A DNA stretch of 64,000 nucleotides from Canna indica. Taxonomy: Eukaryota; Streptophyta; Magnoliopsida; Zingiberales; Cannaceae. The stretch lies in the NCBI GenBank assembly GCA_034359265.1, contig CP136890.1, forward strand, positions 53,995,501-54,059,500, written 5' to 3'. Each line of letters starts with the position of its first letter. Position 1 is the first letter of the stretch. Positions 43,639 through 56,600 of the stretch are shown one piece after another. The position numbers and the translations under genes were made by a program. Under the pieces are notes generated by a model. That model was not told where the DNA came from and did not search any database. It saw only the letters and a program-made list of their open reading frames with translations.

Positions 43639-46600
43639 TTAAATTCCTAATTGCATCCTTAGGTTTGTGAAACTCTCTTCATTCAAAGGTTTTGTAAATA
43701 TATCCGTAAGTTGTTTATTGGTGGATACGAATGCTACGGATATATTACTCTTAGCTACATTATCTCTAAGAAAATGGTGTCTTAGAACAATGTGTTTGAT
43801 CGTAGAGTGTAAAATTGGATTTTTTGTCAAGTTGATTGCACTAATGTTATCACAATGTATAGGTATACATGAATATCTAAGTCCATAATCTAAAAGAGTT
43901 TGCTTCATCTAAACGAATTGTGCACAACAACTAGCCGCGGTGATGTATTCCGCTTCGGTAGTTGAAAGCGCAACCGAGTTTTGTTTCTTGGAAGACCAAG
44001 AAACGGACACATCCCTAGGAATTGACAACACTCATTAGTGCTTTTTCTATCTACTTTACACCCAAAAAAATCGACATCCAAAAAACTAATTAAATCGAAA
44101 GATGCATCACATGGATACCATAATCCTAAGTCAACCGTGTCTTTCAAATATCTCAATATGCATTTGACCGCACTTAAGTGAGACATTTTAGAACATGATT
44201 GAAACCTAGCACATTGACATACACTAAACATGATATCGAGTCTACTTGCGGTTAAATAAAGAAGGCTACCAATCATACCTCGATATCGTTTTTCATCTAC
44301 CTTTACATCATCTTCATCTTTATCAAGCTTAATGGATGTGCTCATTGGTGTAGAAGCTATCTTGGCTTCATTCATCCCAAATCTTTTGATGACCTCCTTT
44401 GTGTACTTAACTTAATTTATGAAAATTCCTTTGTTAGTTTGCTTGATTTGAAGACCAAGCATGAAGGAAAGTTCTCTCATCATGCTCATCTCAAACTCCT
44501 CTTGCTTGCACTTCGCAAACCACTTATAAAGCAATTCATTAGTAGCATAAAATATAATGTCATCCACATAAATTTGCACAATTTTTAATAAAGAGTTAGA
44601 GAGACATCGGCTTTTCCAATGCTAAAACCTTGATCAATCAAAAAAATGAAAAGTCTTTCATACCAAGCCCTGGGGGCTTGTTTAAAATCATACAAAGTCT
44701 TTTTAAGTTTAAAAACATGATTTGGAAACTCAAAACTTTCAAAACCGGGGGGTTGTTCAACATAAACTTCTTCATCAATAAAATCATTCAAAAATGCACT
44801 TTTGACATCCATTTGAAGAAGTTTAAAGCCTTTAAAATTTGCATAAGCTAAAAGCATATGAATTGCTTCTAATCTAGCTACGGGAGCATATGTTTCATTA
44901 TAATCTATTCCTTCCTCTTAATTATACCCTTGGGCCACTAACATAGCTATGTTTCTAATGACTAAACCTTCTTCATCTAACTTGTTTCTAAAAACCCATT
45001 TAGTCCCAATTATGGTTTGTCCACTAGGTCTAGATACTAAATCTCAAACTAACATCATTCCTAACAAATTGATTTAGTTCCTCTTGCATGACAATTACCC
45101 AAAATTGATCTTCTATGGCTTCCTTAATGTTCTTAGGCTCTACTTGAGATACAAAACCTATATATTGACAAACATTCTTGAGTTTAGAGCACGTTACCAC
45201 TCCCGTTGATGGTTCTCCAATGACTTGATCAATTGGATGGTCTCTTATCAACCGGTATCCTTTAGGGAGAGGTGGTAGAGCTTCCTCTTCTTCTTCTGCA
45301 ACTTGAGGTAAGGTAGAGGATGAAGGCTCTTCATGATGAGTTTCCTCATTGTTCTCATCTTCAACCTCCTTGTCATGAAATGTCAATTCCTCAAGTTTCT
45401 CACCTACATTCACAATCTTAACATTTCTAGGAGAATCATTAGTTTCATCAAAAGTAACATGCATAGATTCTTCAACTATCATAGTTCTACGATTATAAAC
45501 TCTATAGGCATTAGAACTATTGGAATAACCTAGGAAAATACCCTCATCGGATTTAGAGTCAAATTTTTCTAAATATTCCTTAGTGTTCAAGATGAAACAT
45601 TTGCATCCAAAAACTCTAAAATATTCCACACTTGGGATTCTATCATTCCAAAGCTCAAAAGGTATTTTCTTAATCCTAGGTCTTAACAACACACGATTAA
45701 GCACATAACAAGATGTATTTATGGATTCGGCCCAAAAATACTTAGGCAAATTATCTTCACAAAGTATGGTCCTAGCCAACTCTTGTAAGGTTCTATTCTT
45801 CCTCTCAACCACTGCATTTTGTTGAGGGGTACTAGGGGAAGAAAAGGTATGCTCAATACCCAATTCATCACAAAATTCGGAAAACTTTTTATTTTTAAAT
45901 TCTCCTCCATTATCACTTCTAATTTTCAAAATTGAAATTCCTTTTTCGTTTATAACTCTCCTAGCAAACTTTTTAAAGAAATCAAAAGTTTTATTTTTCT
46001 TAGCTAGAAAGAAAACCAATGTAAATCTCGAAAAATCATCAACCAAAACATAGCAATATAATTTTCCACCTAGACTAGCAACATTACAACGACAAAAAAG
46101 TTCAAGTGTTCTAAATGTACTAACTTGATTAATGCTATGAAATGAGAACTTAACTTATTTTCCATGTTGACATGCACCACAAAGTTTTTTTTTTCAAATT
46201 TTATCTTAGGTATTTCTTTAACTAAGTCCTTTTTAGTTATTTCTTGGATGAGGCTCATGCTAGCATGTCCTAGCCTTCTATGCCACAACCAAGAATCATT
46301 TTCCATGTCAACTAAGCATCTAACATGATGATTAGGCAAAATATTTAAAACTAGTGTGTAAATATTTTCTTGCCTATTTCCAATAAACACAATGTCATTA
46401 GATGGTTCACTTCTAATGATGCATTCATATGCTTCGAAAATGACTACATAACCATTATCACATAATTGAGATATACTAATCAAGTTATGCTTTAACCCAT
46501 CAACTAGTAAAATATTTTTAATACATGGGTAGGGGAGTATACCTATATCACCAATGCTAGCAATCTTACATTTGGCATTGTCTCTAAACGTCACATGTCC

Positions 46601-46795
46601 ACCATCCTTACTTGATAGGGTTGGAAAAAGGTTGATATCACCCGTCAAATATTTTGAGCAACCGCTATCCAAGATCCACATGCTCCTACTTGCTTGAGGA
46701 TGGTTCTCCATCTACAAAAGGAGAAGAAATCACCTTAGGTACCCAAATCTTCTTGGGTCCTTGATTATTAGTCATCTTAGAAACCCAAGTGAATC
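43639..46795 (-). pseudogene. SIRE-like copia gag-pol remnant
   Basis: Protease begins near 46711 with the intact active-site block WILDSGCSKYLTGD. The pre-integrase block SWLWHRRLGHAS follows, then the integrase core (45030-46046, with DNGGEF and ERKNRTLQE), a reverse-transcriptase block (44585-44857, MDVKSAFLN, PPGFE, RAWYERL) and RNase H (43639-44375, DIFTKPL at the end). Frame changes near 46070, 45030 and 44400-44585 and several stops break it. The YxDD motif of reverse transcriptase falls in a disrupted stretch near 44560 (minus-strand QIYVDDIIF). Confidence 0.9.
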
Positions 46796-46809
46796 TAGCA
46801 TAGGGGTTC

Positions 46810-48497
46810 TGTTGGAGGAAATGACACACTAGAGAGGGGTGAATAGTGTGTTATCTAACAATTGTCGCCTAATTCGGATTTTAATCGTTTCTTGATTTGT
46901 TAGGCTAAGCACGATATTTATAGCAAGCGGAAGCAATAAAGATAAAGCAATAAACACAAACAAGCTGTCAATGCTAACACACATATTTATAGTGGTTTGG
47001 CCAACTGCCTACTCCACTACCTTGGTTCCACACCAAGGATTTCTAACCAACTATTTTATAGAACTTGTGTCCTTTGAATACAACTGAGAACTCCTCAAAC
47101 ATATTCACCTAGGCAAAACACAAATCTACAAAGTCTAACCCTAAATGTTTCTCTAGCACACCTAGCAAGCTATTACAGATAAAATAGGTTTGAAATAAAT
47201 CTTCAAATACAAAGAAAAAGAGCTGAGAATTGAAAGAAGGACCAATGCTCTTTTTCCCAAGCCTTCAATCCTTCAACTCGACCAGTAGATGAACTTGAAT
47301 CGCAGTAGAGTCGAGGAATATAAATGGGCGCTTGAGAAGGATGCGAATGGAAGAACAGGGCGCAACAATTAATTCTTTTTGAAGGCTCAAATCACTTCTA
47401 GAAAGCTCCATTAAATCTGTAAGAGAGGTTAAAGGAGTTAGATGAGGGATATTTATAACCTCTAAAAGAAACGGTAGCTCAACGGGTGAAAAATAGGTAG
47501 AAAACTAGCCATTACCGCCGTTCGGTCGATCGTCGGTCGACCGACCGATCGACCGATCGAGCGACTGCTACTCAATCTCTTTGTGCGATCGACTGACTGG
47601 TCGATCGAACGAGTCATGAGATGAGCGATCTGCAATCCAGTCGATCGATCAGTCAACCGATGCAGTGAGCTACGATCGTGATTCTTTTTCTCCGTAATCC
47701 GGTCGACCGATCGATCGACCGAAGACCCTACTGCCAATTTTTGGCACACTTCGATCGATCGACCGGTCGATTGAATTGCCTACTGCCAATTTATGGCAGC
47801 TTTCGATCGACCGATCGACCGATCGACCGATCGATCGATCGATTGACCAAACCTAGACTGGACTGGGCAGTTTGGTTTTGTTTGTTCATTTTTTGGTTTC
47901 GTCTTCGCTAAGTCTACTTATATAACATTAGTTAAAAACTTTAAAACATAAATGTTATATAAGAATTACCCCCCATTTGGATTCAATAAAAATATCTAAA
48001 AAATCAAAATCTAATTTTTTGGGGTCAAGTACAGATTTTTCGAAAACGGAAATTTCCTAATCTTTTGGATCAAATATGATTAGGCTAAAGGCTTCCAAAA
48101 ATTCCTAAAAAATACCTCGTCATCTGGTTTTAACCCAAGGAATAATTACCGCCATTTTTTATGTCTAGAAACTATCTAGGTCATATAGCCCTCCAAGGAG
48201 CTCCCTAGGCTTAGTGAGTTTCAGGATGGTTTTCGTGTTTTCATATTTTGGAGTTCGGGTTTGGTTTTAGGATTTTTATGCATCATCATGAGGATTTACA
48301 ATATAATCTAGACACCCTAAATCTAAACTCTAACTTCTTGAAGAATCTCGAGCGCCGACGAGCGTCCTTGCCGATTTCTCCAATATCTTCGATTTTTCTG
48401 ATCGCGGAGGTCGTGCGCTAACCGATATAAAACCTGAAAGGATTTTTCAATGAAACATTAGTTTCATGTTTGTTATCATCAAAACCGAGATTAAGAC
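46810..48497 (-). mobile_element. SIRE-like LTR, truncated at its 5' end
   Basis: Begins TGTTGGAGGAAATGACAC, like the LTR at 16579, and has a TATA box near 47446-47460 on the minus strand and long GATC-rich arrays (47520-47855). On the right, homology runs to AAAACCGAGATTAAGACC and stops about 15-20 bases before the expected GGCCAACA end, at a junction with copia-2. No target duplication can be paired. Confidence 0.8.
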
Positions 48498-48544
48498 CAA
48501 ACGTCATAACAATTTATAATTGCTAGCAAACGTCATAACAATTA

Positions 48545-49600
48545 CCACTAAAAAGTCTAATTGTTTTTGGACCGAGTAAGGTATGTGAGCTTCAAAGGTT
48601 CATTTATGGACTACAACTAGCATCGAAGGGTTGAAACATTTGTTTTTGATGAGATAGTCAAAAGGATTTTGATTTTATCAAAAATATGGATGAACCTTGT
48701 GTAGACAAGGTGTTTAGTGGAAGTGTAGTCATATTGTATGACATACTTGTGGCAAAAGCGTTCTCACTCTCTAGTTATTTCTCATACTGATTCTCTATGG
48801 TACATCTGGGAAAGACCTCCTGTATGCTTGACATTTGGATCTGTATGGATAGGTCTGAAAGGATGTTTGGTTTATCACAGCCCATGTATGTTGATACAGT
48901 GCTAAAATAGTTTTAGCATCGAAGGCAGTAAAAGAGGTTACTTGCCTAAGAGTGATTGCATTAGTCTTTTTAAGATGATATTTGCTAAGACACCTGAGGA
49001 AAGATAAAAGAAGAGTGAGATCCATTATGCTTCGGCAATAGGATCCATCATGCGATGCTTTGCACTTAGCTTGATATTGCTTATACCTTAGAGGTATCTA
49101 GAAGATTTCAAGCAAAACCCTGGAGAATAACATTGAAAAACAAATTTCGGGCAAAACCCTAGAGAATGACATTGAAAAGCAAATGGAGAACTCTCCCAGG
49201 CACTTGAGAAGGATGAGAGGCATTTTATACGACAATGAAACCATATGATGGTATGAGGATACCTTTAATGGTGGTGTATTAAGCAGGAAAGTGTTCCTAG
49301 CTGGGTATTGTAATCGGTAAGATGACTAAGACTTTGTGCTTTGCTATTAACTCTGCCGCTTAGGATAGCATCGGATAAAGGAGTTTATCATTCGGTGGGA
49401 GTTGTTCCTGAGGTTGCTAGTTCAGCACCAATATTATATGACAATACTAGGACTGTTGCTCAAAGTTAATTAACTAAGATCCCGTGAAAATCATTGCTTC
49501 TCTTAAAAGATGGTATCACCTCGTCGTTGGAAAGAGGTGATGGATGAAAGACATTGAAGTAGATTAAATTGATTACCACGCGGTAGATTCGATCACCACT
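48545..49600 (+). pseudogene. copia-2 reverse transcriptase/RNase H, heavily decayed
   Basis: Scattered over three frames are the MDEPCVDKVFSGSVVILYD block, the MDRSERM...LSQPMYVDTVLK block, the KVRS...ASAIGSIM block and an RNase H-like region. These follow the order of a Tork/Hopscotch-type copia polyprotein. Many stops. The same family lies inverted at 15566-16175. Confidence 0.8.
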
Positions 49601-52070
49601 GAATTTTGGCATACAGATACTAGGAATAGTGCCCTTGAGCCAATCACATGTTGATGTGTAGAGAACTATTTTTGGTTAATGAATAATATGAGGCAAATTT
49701 TTATCATATGTTACATCTATATTTCACATATTAGGTTGTGATGAACCTCATGATCCCGGGCAAATGATTCCGAGGCCATGATGAGATCATGCCAGTGAGA
49801 CTTGGAATCCAGATGCACATGTTCTAAATATTCCTAGTCGTCGGATCACCAATTAGGGGATCAGTGATTCCGGATAGACTATTGCACTTGGTACATGCCC
49901 TATACGATAAGGCCGGGGTAGCTGATGTCACAGTTACCTATGAGCTGTCATTAACGTACAAGTGCAGGTACTCATTAGGGAATTAATGAGTTCACTGAAC
50001 GGACCTGCACGAGGAACACAAAATGAAATCCTTACATGAGTGTCAATAGGATGTTCCTCGGGTGAGAGTAGGTGCAAGCAATCCTTGGACCTGAGGTTGT
50101 CATGGTTATCTTGTGAGTGATGACCCATTATTTTGATTCTATCCCTACGTGGCCCTCAGCGTCATGTGCCAAGTATTACTGGGCATGGGGAAGTGGTCAT
50201 GGAGGTAGGTGAGCAACCAACATGGAATCCGTCACTTCTAGTAAGATGAGATAATGTCCTATGTGTCCCTGCAAGTGTCGACTCGAAAAACTCTGGCCAG
50301 AGTAGATATGAAAGTCAGGAAGATATTTTTGATATTTTATTATTGAGACGACATCTTGGTGGGTGGAATACATATGAATCGGTATTAGGGCTTGACACTT
50401 CTTCCGTACCCTAGCCAACTTCGGGACATTGTAATCGAGGGATTTAGTTGCACGATAACTAATCACCGAATGACATTCGATCCATGTAGATTGAACCTCA
50501 CACTATTCGGGTAGTCATGACACGTTGCTAGATGTCAATCTTGACTTGTGAGTAGATTCTCTCACGACCACACTAAAGGGATTTAATGGAGGCTCATAAT
50601 ATTCGAATAGAAGTCGTCTTATCGGATCCGACTCTCCGTTATGCATAACCCACTGCTGGCTTAGTGTGGGGCCCAATGGGTCACACACAACAGGCTAACC
50701 TCATAACGAGATTTATGAGATAGAGTCTGAATGCGGCATTATATGTCTACTAGCATGGATATGCTGCAACTCGATCACGGATCTCGTTTACGGACATAAT
50801 AGGAAATGTGTTTCATATAGAAATAAATGCGCGATGAAGGAGTTAATTTCTTGATAACCCTAATTTGTAGGGCATTCCTAAATTGTAGGGGTTGGCACAT
50901 AATAATACTTTATGTGGTGAATTACGAATTAAATATTTAATTAACCACTTGATGGGGATTGTATTTAATTATGAATTAAATATAATTTGATTTTAAATTA
51001 AATATACATGGTGGGAAAATTAGTCACTAATAGTGAACCTAACTAATTAATTAGGAATTAATTTATTTGGATAAATTCTAATTAATAGGAATTTGATTTA
51101 TGGAGATAAATCATAAAATTAATAAATATATGATTTATGATGATAAATCATAATTCTATTAATTAATAGGAATTTAAATTATTTAGATAAATATCTTTCC
51201 TATTGTTTAGTGGATTGGTTTATTTAGATAATTATTATTCATGTTAATATGCTCTTAATTTATGAAGATAAATTAAAGTTTATATTTATTTGTATTTAAA
51301 TAATTTCTAATTAATTATAAATCTATTAAATATAAATCAGTGTGTTTGAGGCGAACCCCAAAATTTTGAATTCTGGTGAGAGATTTTAAAGGGACGGCGG
51401 CGGGTCTACCTTGGTAGCCGTCTATGCCCCTTATAAATAGGTGGCCTAACCTCCTTCAAGGGGGTTAAGCAAATTGGTTATTCATCTTGGAGAAGATTAA
51501 GGTTTGAATTCTTGAGAGACTTCTTGAAGAGAAAGGCTTCCAAGAACTCCTCTTCATCTCCATGGGTGGCCGGCCATCAAGATCCTTCATCCCCAGTTTT
51601 GCAAAGCCAAATCGAAGGTGTTTTCTTCTTGGGTGTGCCGCCTACTTCACCTTCTTGAAGGAGTCCATGAAGGACAGCAAGGTATTCCTTCATCTACCTT
51701 CTTGTTCCATTGTTTTATCATCCCTTTTCCTCCCTCTTGGTGCTTGGTTCTTGGTGGAAGGGTCGACTTCACCTTGGTGCATTTCGGGGTTGAGATTGTC
51801 TTTCCGTTGAGCCACAACGAGTCCCGGTGTTCGCTGCCCTTTTGTTGCGAGGTGCTTGGTGTGGACTTACGTTGGAGGACGTAGGTGTGTGCGTCTTGAA
51901 ACGGGGATAGGAGCAGTCATACCATCCACGGTATAAGGTATATCTTGTCCTTCTACTCGTTGATTGAATTTCTTAAAGATTGCTAAAGTAGATCGGTGAT
52001 TTCGGGATAATTTGAATTTTTTTAATTGCTTTTTCTGTTGCATTTTCTATTCTTATCCCATCATTCTATA
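49601..52070 (+). mobile_element. Probable 3' LTR of copia-2
   Basis: Directly after the RNase H remains come GAATAGTGCCCTTGAGCC and a long non-coding, partly AT-rich region. A clear TATA box (CTTATAAATAGG, 51430-51441) lies 90 bases after a change in base composition. Borders are not defined; the right one is placed where SIRE-like LTR sequence resumes. No intact gene lies inside; the short frames near 51562-51884 are in the transcribed part of the LTR and match nothing known. Confidence 0.5.
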
Positions 52071-52074
52071 CAAA

Positions 52075-52254
52075 AATCGAGCGTCGACGAGAGTCCTTTA
52101 GATTTTGCAGATTTTGTCCTTTTCCTAATCATAGACGTAGTGTGATATTCGACTTGGAATCTGAAAATATTTTTCCATAAAATTATTAGTTCCATGTTTG
52201 TTATGATCAAAATTAAGATTAAGACCTAGGTTGAAAATCTTAGGCCAACAAATA
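52075..52254 (+). mobile_element. End fragment of another SIRE-like LTR
   Basis: GAGCGTCGACGAGAGTCCTT to CTTAGGCCAACA parallels 48340-48497 and 17700-17909. It keeps the GGCCAACA end that the LTR at 46810 lacks, but differs too much to be its missing piece. The sequence after it (52255-52780) also holds degraded LTR-like motifs and no gene. Confidence 0.55.
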
Positions 52255-52788
52255 CCTTTCCAATTTGTTTCTAAACTTTAGCTTTATACTCCTTGAACTT
52301 TTTAAAGCCTTTCTTTGACCTTCTCAATCTTTATTGAGCTATCCTTTGTTAAGCCACAACCTTCTATGAGATATTTTTGTTGAAACACTAGCTTTCTATC
52401 TTGTTGTTCTTGAGATTGACTTTGAGCTTGTTTTGATTCATCTTCAAGTCATTAAGATGAGCTAGGACATCTTATTTGAGAGCTAAGTTTGTATTATTTG
52501 TTATTTGCTCTCATTTACTTGTATATTGTGTTTTTTATTTTCATTGTACTGAAAGTGTGAAGACTTAGATCTGATAAGTTTGGTAATTGCCTTGGTATAG
52601 AGGCATACGTTCATCGGTATAAACTTAGTTTACTAAGATAATTGTGTAGTCCTTCAAAGAAGGAATGTTGAAGGATCTCGGTGAGAGAGTAACATACTAT
52701 TCAAGTTGCTTAGGTAGTAGGATCTCGGTGATGTATTTATACTTGTCATTTCTATTCGTTTTCGTATTTATCAAGTTGAATTGAGAAC

Positions 52789-53001
52789 TTGGACATTTTG
52801 AATATAAAATCGCATTGTAACTGTGTTAGCTTTTCTTTTTGTCGTCGTGAAGAAAACAAAACTACTCATTTGGCAACAAATTGTGCGGGGATTTTAAAGG
52901 ACGTTTTGATGCGGTCATATATTCATCCTCCTGAACTGGAGCCGATTTTGTCTGATGTAAAGGACGTTTTGATCGTTTTGGCATTAGCATTAGCTGATTA
53001 A
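52789..53001 (+). pseudogene. RNase H-like (RVT_3 type) C-terminal fragment
   Basis: The 70-residue frame contains VSFSFCRREENKTTHLA, the usual end of the plant RNase H-like domain found in LINE-like elements and in single-domain genes. No upstream catalytic part is present. It lies downstream of the P450 gene and is read convergently with it. Confidence 0.5.
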
Positions 53002-53420
53002 TAACATAAGCAGACTTTTTTTCTTGGTAATAGATGTAGAGAAGGTTTCAATTCTAAGTGTTGAGGAATAGCTCTGTTTGTCATTGCTTCCGAAGAATTC
53101 ATTATCATGGTGGAGACGCGCTTGCTAATAAGAAGACAACGTCTCCTATTCACATAGAAAACGTGGGCAGTTCACCTAAATAAAATCGGTTCAGCAGCAA
53201 TTTGCCTAAAAAATCAGCATGAATTGGTTCTTGTTTAAGCAGATTGAACTTGATTTTTGCATGAATTCGACCCAATTAAAGCCATAAATCCAACAAGTCC
53301 CATTTACCCCGATTGAAAATAATTAAGCATATGCTTCACAACCAAAAATGATCCCAAAATATGTCCCCAGTTTTCTTTTATATATTTATCACTCGAATTA
53401 TAGAAAAGTATACATGTCGG

Positions 53421-53422
<2 letters not shown>

Positions 53423-53470
<48 letters not shown>
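53423..53470. repeat. (TA)n microsatellite
   Basis: About 24 TA units without interruption, 200 bases beyond the P450 stop codon. Confidence 0.95.
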
Positions 53471-53474
<4 letters not shown>

Positions 53475-53673
53475 ACTCATAATCCAAAATTTCAGCATGA
53501 TAGTTTTTAAAAAATAATAATAAAACCACATGCAAATTAGGCATTACCCAAAACCAGGAGAGTGAGCATGATATTATGAACTGTATGAAGTTAATATATT
53601 TTTTACGCATTGCAGAGTCATATTATTCTTATACATACATGATATAAAAAGACTAACAAACTCGTCCCTGTTA

Positions 53674-56600
53674 TTAATTCTCGCAGCGACTCTTAACGAT
53701 GATGGGATAACCCTTGACCGTCCTTGTTGTCGGGAAGAAGGTCAACCTATCCTTCTCGGCTTCCTCCCAACTGCATTTGTATTTAGTTAGTTTAATCCAG
53801 GCATACAAAAAAAGAAAATGAAATTCAATAAATATAAGCATTTAGTTGAAAATTTAAACATGCTTAATCAATTATCATACTATTTCATCTCTGCAACATG
53901 TATGGATAGATAATGTAATAAAAACTATCAATTGTCAATAAAGAATGCAACTTGTTGATCTATTTTTTTCAATTAAAAAAACACATATAATTGATTAGAG
54001 AACTTTTCTAAAATAATTCAACTAATTTAATGCAACTAAAATTCTAAAGGTATTTTACTGACCTGAATTGAGTCACCAGATAATGTAAGAAAACGGAAAT
54101 GATAACCCTAGCAAGTTCATAACCGGGGCATAATCGAGCGCCTCCCCCAAATGGACTGTAAATATTTGCCCCGCCAATTTTCTCCCCTGCTTTGTCATTC
54201 TTCTGCACAAATTTAATTAATCCAACACTTAGTAATAATTATAGTTATTGTTTTAATATATAATTTTTTATTGAGTTTAAATAAAATCATATATATGTAC
54301 CTGCCATCTCCATGGATTGAAGGTGCGGGCATCTTCATAGAATTCATGGTCAAGGTGGACAGCTCGAAAAGATGTGAAAATTTTGCACCCCTTCGGAATA
54401 ATGTAACCTATATGCATGCAATTTAGGGGAAAAAATAATCAGAGAACAATTATTTATTGAAACATACATATAAATATATACCAATCATGAAATAAATAAT
54501 ATAAATAAATTTAATTTATTACTTAAAATAAGCTTTCTTATTTTATGTTATATATGGGTTAATTTTATTTGACTCACCATTTTTTTCTTGATTCCTTCTT
54601 TGATTCTTATAATTTTTAATAGTTTCGGTTTAGCATCAAAAAATTAAATTTAGTGTATTTAAACAGAATATATTTTATGCAATCATTTGGTTGAACTTTT
54701 TTTTACAAATTTGATTTAATTTTTTAAAATTTTTATTTTTCTTTTATTTTATTTTTTAAAAAAATAATTTTATAAAATAGTCATTACACAGCATAGATAT
54801 GACAATATACGCACAAGGAGTATTACAAGACGTACACGTAGAAAAAAGTACATAAAGCACTATAACGAGGGATCGAATCCAAAATCTATAGGCAATATAC
54901 CCAAATACTGTTATTATTTGAACACAAGTAGAGTCACATTTTATCTTTTTACATTTATTATCTTTCTCACACCGGACTTTAATCTCGTGTAGTTAATTAC
55001 TCCTTACGATTTTCCCAAATGCAAATGACTTCCCAACGGCTTTCCTAGAATCAAAGACAAGGAAAGCTAAACTAATTCGACACTTAACCTCCATTGTCTT
55101 TTGGATCACCAAGCCCACACACATTAACTGAGTGAAAGCTAACAAAAAAATTAAAGATTTTAAAAAATAATGATAAAAAAATTAAGCCAACCAATTTTGT
55201 GAAATTATTAAAATATCTTTTATGACAAAGAATAGAATAGTTATTCTTCGTATATTTCTATTACCGATTTATCATGTTTGGTTGAATTAAACACATGTGG
55301 ACTGGACTAAAACTATTGGGCCTAGTTGAATTAGATCCAGCAACACCCCACTATTCAGATATGAGCCCAGGAAACTTCATATGGCCACGCCATTGAACCA
55401 GATATGAGCCAAATCAGACGGCTCTACCCGAGGACCCCACCCAACTATACAAGGATATACATATTTTTTTATATCAAGATGATACTCCATTACAAGTTCG
55501 AAATCTCCAGGATGAGCCTCAATCTCTTCTAAGCAATCACGTAAATTCTTAGTGTTTTATTCTTTTCGAATTTATTTATTTTGGCTATTTTATTTTTGAC
55601 GTTTTGATTTTTGGATCCTTGAAAGAATATCTAATTTCTTCCTTCTATTAATATTAGGTTAATTATCACAGTAGAATTAAATTTCACAATCAAAATTTAA
55701 AAAATTTAAAATAAAAAACCAATAGAAAATTGATGGGGCAAAGTGAAATTAACTCTATTTTTATATAATAAATATATACCTTTGTAGTGGATGTCGCTCT
55801 TGGCACGTCTAAAGACTCCACCGACGATATTCGCTATTCGAAGGGTCTCGTTGATTACCTGCATTAATTTATATCAAATTAAAACACAATCAAGTAAATT
55901 TACATAAAATAGTAATTAATGACAATTTAAAAAATAAATATGCATAACAAGATCTATGATGTCAATAGTACGTAGACAAACTTTAAAATGAAATAATAAA
56001 TGATTCAATGATAGTAAATATTGCAACTCGACATCATCTATTGTTATTTCTCTCGAATTATCATATAATAAATTAATATCTAATATTTAATAAACTGAAT
56101 GAAAAGGGAGATATTCATAGCATTATTAGTCGTAATATGATATTTATAGTTCATCAATTTATCACATTATAGCATGATAAAAGTAGGGGTGATAATTGAA
56201 ACCGCGGTTAACCGATTAACCGAACCGCAAAATTCGGTTTTTAATAATGATTTTGTGGTTCGGTTTCGGTTAGTGAAATCCAAAAATCGTTTTAAAACGG
56301 TTCGGTTTCGATTATCGAGTCGCAGATAACCGGTAACCGAAATCGGTTATAATTTTCGATTTCGATTATCGGTTTTTATCGATTAATCGGTATCCGAAAC
56401 CGTTAATATAAATTATTAAATTATTTAAACCCGAGCCCGTTACTACTATCCACTAACCCATTTACCCGTTACCTAATACATATGTGTAAAACTTCAACCT
56501 AACCTTAATTCTTCCTCACCCGACACTCCAATCCCGACAAGCGACAGCCGCCAACTCCCAACCTCAACACTCGTCCCTCGCAGTCGCCCACCTTCACTCG

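Larger units (their letters stand above)
41888..46809 (-). mobile_element. SIRE/Maximus-like Ty1/copia element, 5' part missing
   Basis: The 3' LTR is on the left. Polypurine-like AAAAGGGAGAGAT precedes it, and further AAAGGGGGAGAA runs lie near 43320, as in SIRE elements. Internal order right to left is gag end, protease, integrase, reverse transcriptase, RNase H. The 5' LTR and most of gag are replaced by another LTR at 46810. The left flank of the insertion is CAAAG (41883-41887); the matching right copy was not found. Confidence 0.85.

Noticed and set aside
41888..48497. LTRs at 41888 and 46810 as the pair of one complete copia element
   Set aside because: The two differ in sequence and length, and the right one joins directly to mid-gag sequence without a primer-binding site.
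48498..48543. 17-bp direct repeat (CAAACGTCATAACAATT) as a target-site duplication
   Set aside because: The two copies flank only about 14 bases; it is a local duplication at a junction.
51562..51884. Two overlapping frames of 82 and 88 codons
   Set aside because: No similarity to known proteins and located in the transcribed part of a retrotransposon LTR.
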